Positions 62,878 through 64,000 of a stretch of DNA of 64,000 bases are shown here, piece after piece (position 1 is the first letter of the stretch; every line of letters starts with the position of its first letter). The stretch is from positions 1 through 64,000 of the forward strand of contig JAHBMJ010004785.1 of the NCBI GenBank assembly GCA_018398765.1, given 5' to 3'. The stretch comes from Chromera velia. Its lineage: Eukaryota > Sar > Chromeraceae. The position numbers and the translations under genes were made by a program. The notes under the pieces are model-generated. The model made no database searches and had not been told where the DNA came from. It worked only from the letters and a program-made list of their open reading frames with translations.

Positions 62878-64000
62878 ACCAATAACCATTGCTGTGTTGA
62901 TGTATATGAAGGTTTTTTACTTAAAGGTGGCTTCATACATATATACATACATACATACATACATACATACACACACACAGGCGCGCGCGCGCACCGCGGG
63001 GGGCTAATAAGCCGTGGCATAGCAGTGAAAGCACCTGCCACCTGGAGCACGTTTTCATCTAGGCTTTAACACATATTGGACCGCAGGGAAACTCAGAACC
63101 AAAAACCTAATCCTAATCCTCATGCATTAACATGCTTTGCATCACCGATGAATTTTAACTAGAAGTTCAGATATGCTGCAGTTAGAGTTTAGACTTAATT
63201 ATGTGTGCGCGGTTAGCTAGGCGGTAAGAGTTTTTCACTCTGATTCTCAAAATAATGACAAAATTTAACTTTATATGACCATACATGCATGGACTAACGA
63301 TTTTTGAAAAGTTAATTATTTTTTTTCTTTTAATGAATTGAATTGAATTAGTAATAAAACCTTAGAATCAAACCGTACAATACCGCGCAAAAGTCTAAGT
63401 AAACGTCAATCTGTGATACAACCGTAACAGTTGTCAAAATTACTTTAGAATGGTATAATTGAGGTAAAAATTATAATGTCAAAAAAATTGGTATCATCTA
63501 GGTATTAGTGTATTACTTTGAAATTTAATGGATATCAGGATATGCCTAGGATATGCTTAGTAGTAGCAATTTTTTTTCGTTTTTCAACGGTTTTTAAGTA
63601 GGAAAACGTTCACGATCACGAAGAGGATACTGTTTTTTGACTATAAAGACTAAGGTATAAAGAAGACTAAAAAGAATAGTAGACATATTAAGACATATAT
63701 ATCATATATTTTTAAAATCTTTTTTTTTTAATCCCTTTTATTTGGTAGTTAATTACTAGCTACTATTAAAAGGTCTATTATAACATACATATTCCATAAT
63801 ATTTGATACATCCTGCATGTGTGTCATTCAAGTTGTTTGTACAACAGGCTAGAAAGCAGGTCCAACATCTGGCTTTGAAGCCTACGACTTGATGTTCAAG
63901 AGACAGGCGGACGAGCAGGGCGAGGCAGAACGGAAGGACCAGCCGGTTTCCTCCCACCCACCCATCCGTGACGTACAATATGGATCCTCCATTCATTCAG
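62878..64000. other. TOP3B 3' flank, CATA microsatellite and AT-rich island
   Basis: After the TOP3B stop there is a CATA/CA/CG tract (about 62935-62996). Two tRNA-like A-box stretches follow, at 63015-63032 (TGGCATAGCAGTGAAAGC) and 63211-63230 (GGTTAGCTAGGCGGTAAGAG), neither with a clear B box. An AT-rich island runs from about 63060 to 63860, with composition returning to mixed at the right edge. A minus-strand frame of 72 codons at 63996-63778 is open but has no supporting features, and may be the edge of another gene. Confidence 0.7.

Overview
The window reads as nuclear DNA of an intron-rich protist. Genes are split into many short exons (at least 80 introns in the models below), 3' splice sites almost always end in tgcag or a close variant, and there are long dinucleotide tracts. 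Sharp AT-rich islands break otherwise roughly balanced-GC sequence. There are no bacterial-style operons, rRNA genes, CRISPR arrays or intact tRNA genes. A photosynthetic alveolate (chromerid such as Chromera or Vitrella) is my best guess, inferred only from overall style; a stramenopile alga is not excluded.

Layout, left to right: (1) 1-4214, microsatellites and a poorly resolved minus-strand membrane-protein candidate. (2) 4215-18239 (+), a 24-exon gene for a ~2,589-residue protein with a CEP164-like WW module, IQ motifs, coiled coils and acidic low-complexity sequence. (3) 18240-20634, 3' flank, AT-rich island and a ~570-bp CA tract. (4) 20635-21418 (-), a two-exon orphan. (5) 21696-27947 (+), an 11-exon secreted Cys-rich protein with a C-terminal Hedgehog-type Hint domain. 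(6) 27948-31120, no firm gene, AT-rich island. (7) 31121-33022 (-), a disordered acidic orphan. (8) 33625-35627 (+), an AIG2-like gamma-glutamylcyclotransferase. (9) 35628-37600, AT-rich island with a tRNA-like element. (10) 37601-39525 (+), a secreted endonuclease/exonuclease/phosphatase (EEP) protein. (11) 39526-43993, TCAG repeats, AT-rich island, GA repeats. (12) 43994-49343 (-), a 13-exon PH plus coiled-coil protein. (13) 49974-62877 (+), a complete 32-exon DNA/RNA topoisomerase III-beta. (14) 62878-64000, microsatellite and another AT-rich island.

Gene order is patterned. Four head-to-head pairs share short upstream regions of 0.3-0.8 kb, and the AT-rich islands lie at gene 3' ends, mostly between convergent genes. 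The genes do not form one pathway: they cover topology (TOP3B), cilium/centriole (CEP164-like), membrane binding (PH) and secreted proteins (Hint, EEP). The features most worth following are the Hedgehog-type Hint protein, the strong bias to C at intron position +3 (GTCAGT-type donors), donor-like tandem repeats inside introns, and the AT-island/convergence layout. Exon models were made by eye from splice motifs, reading phase and family similarity.
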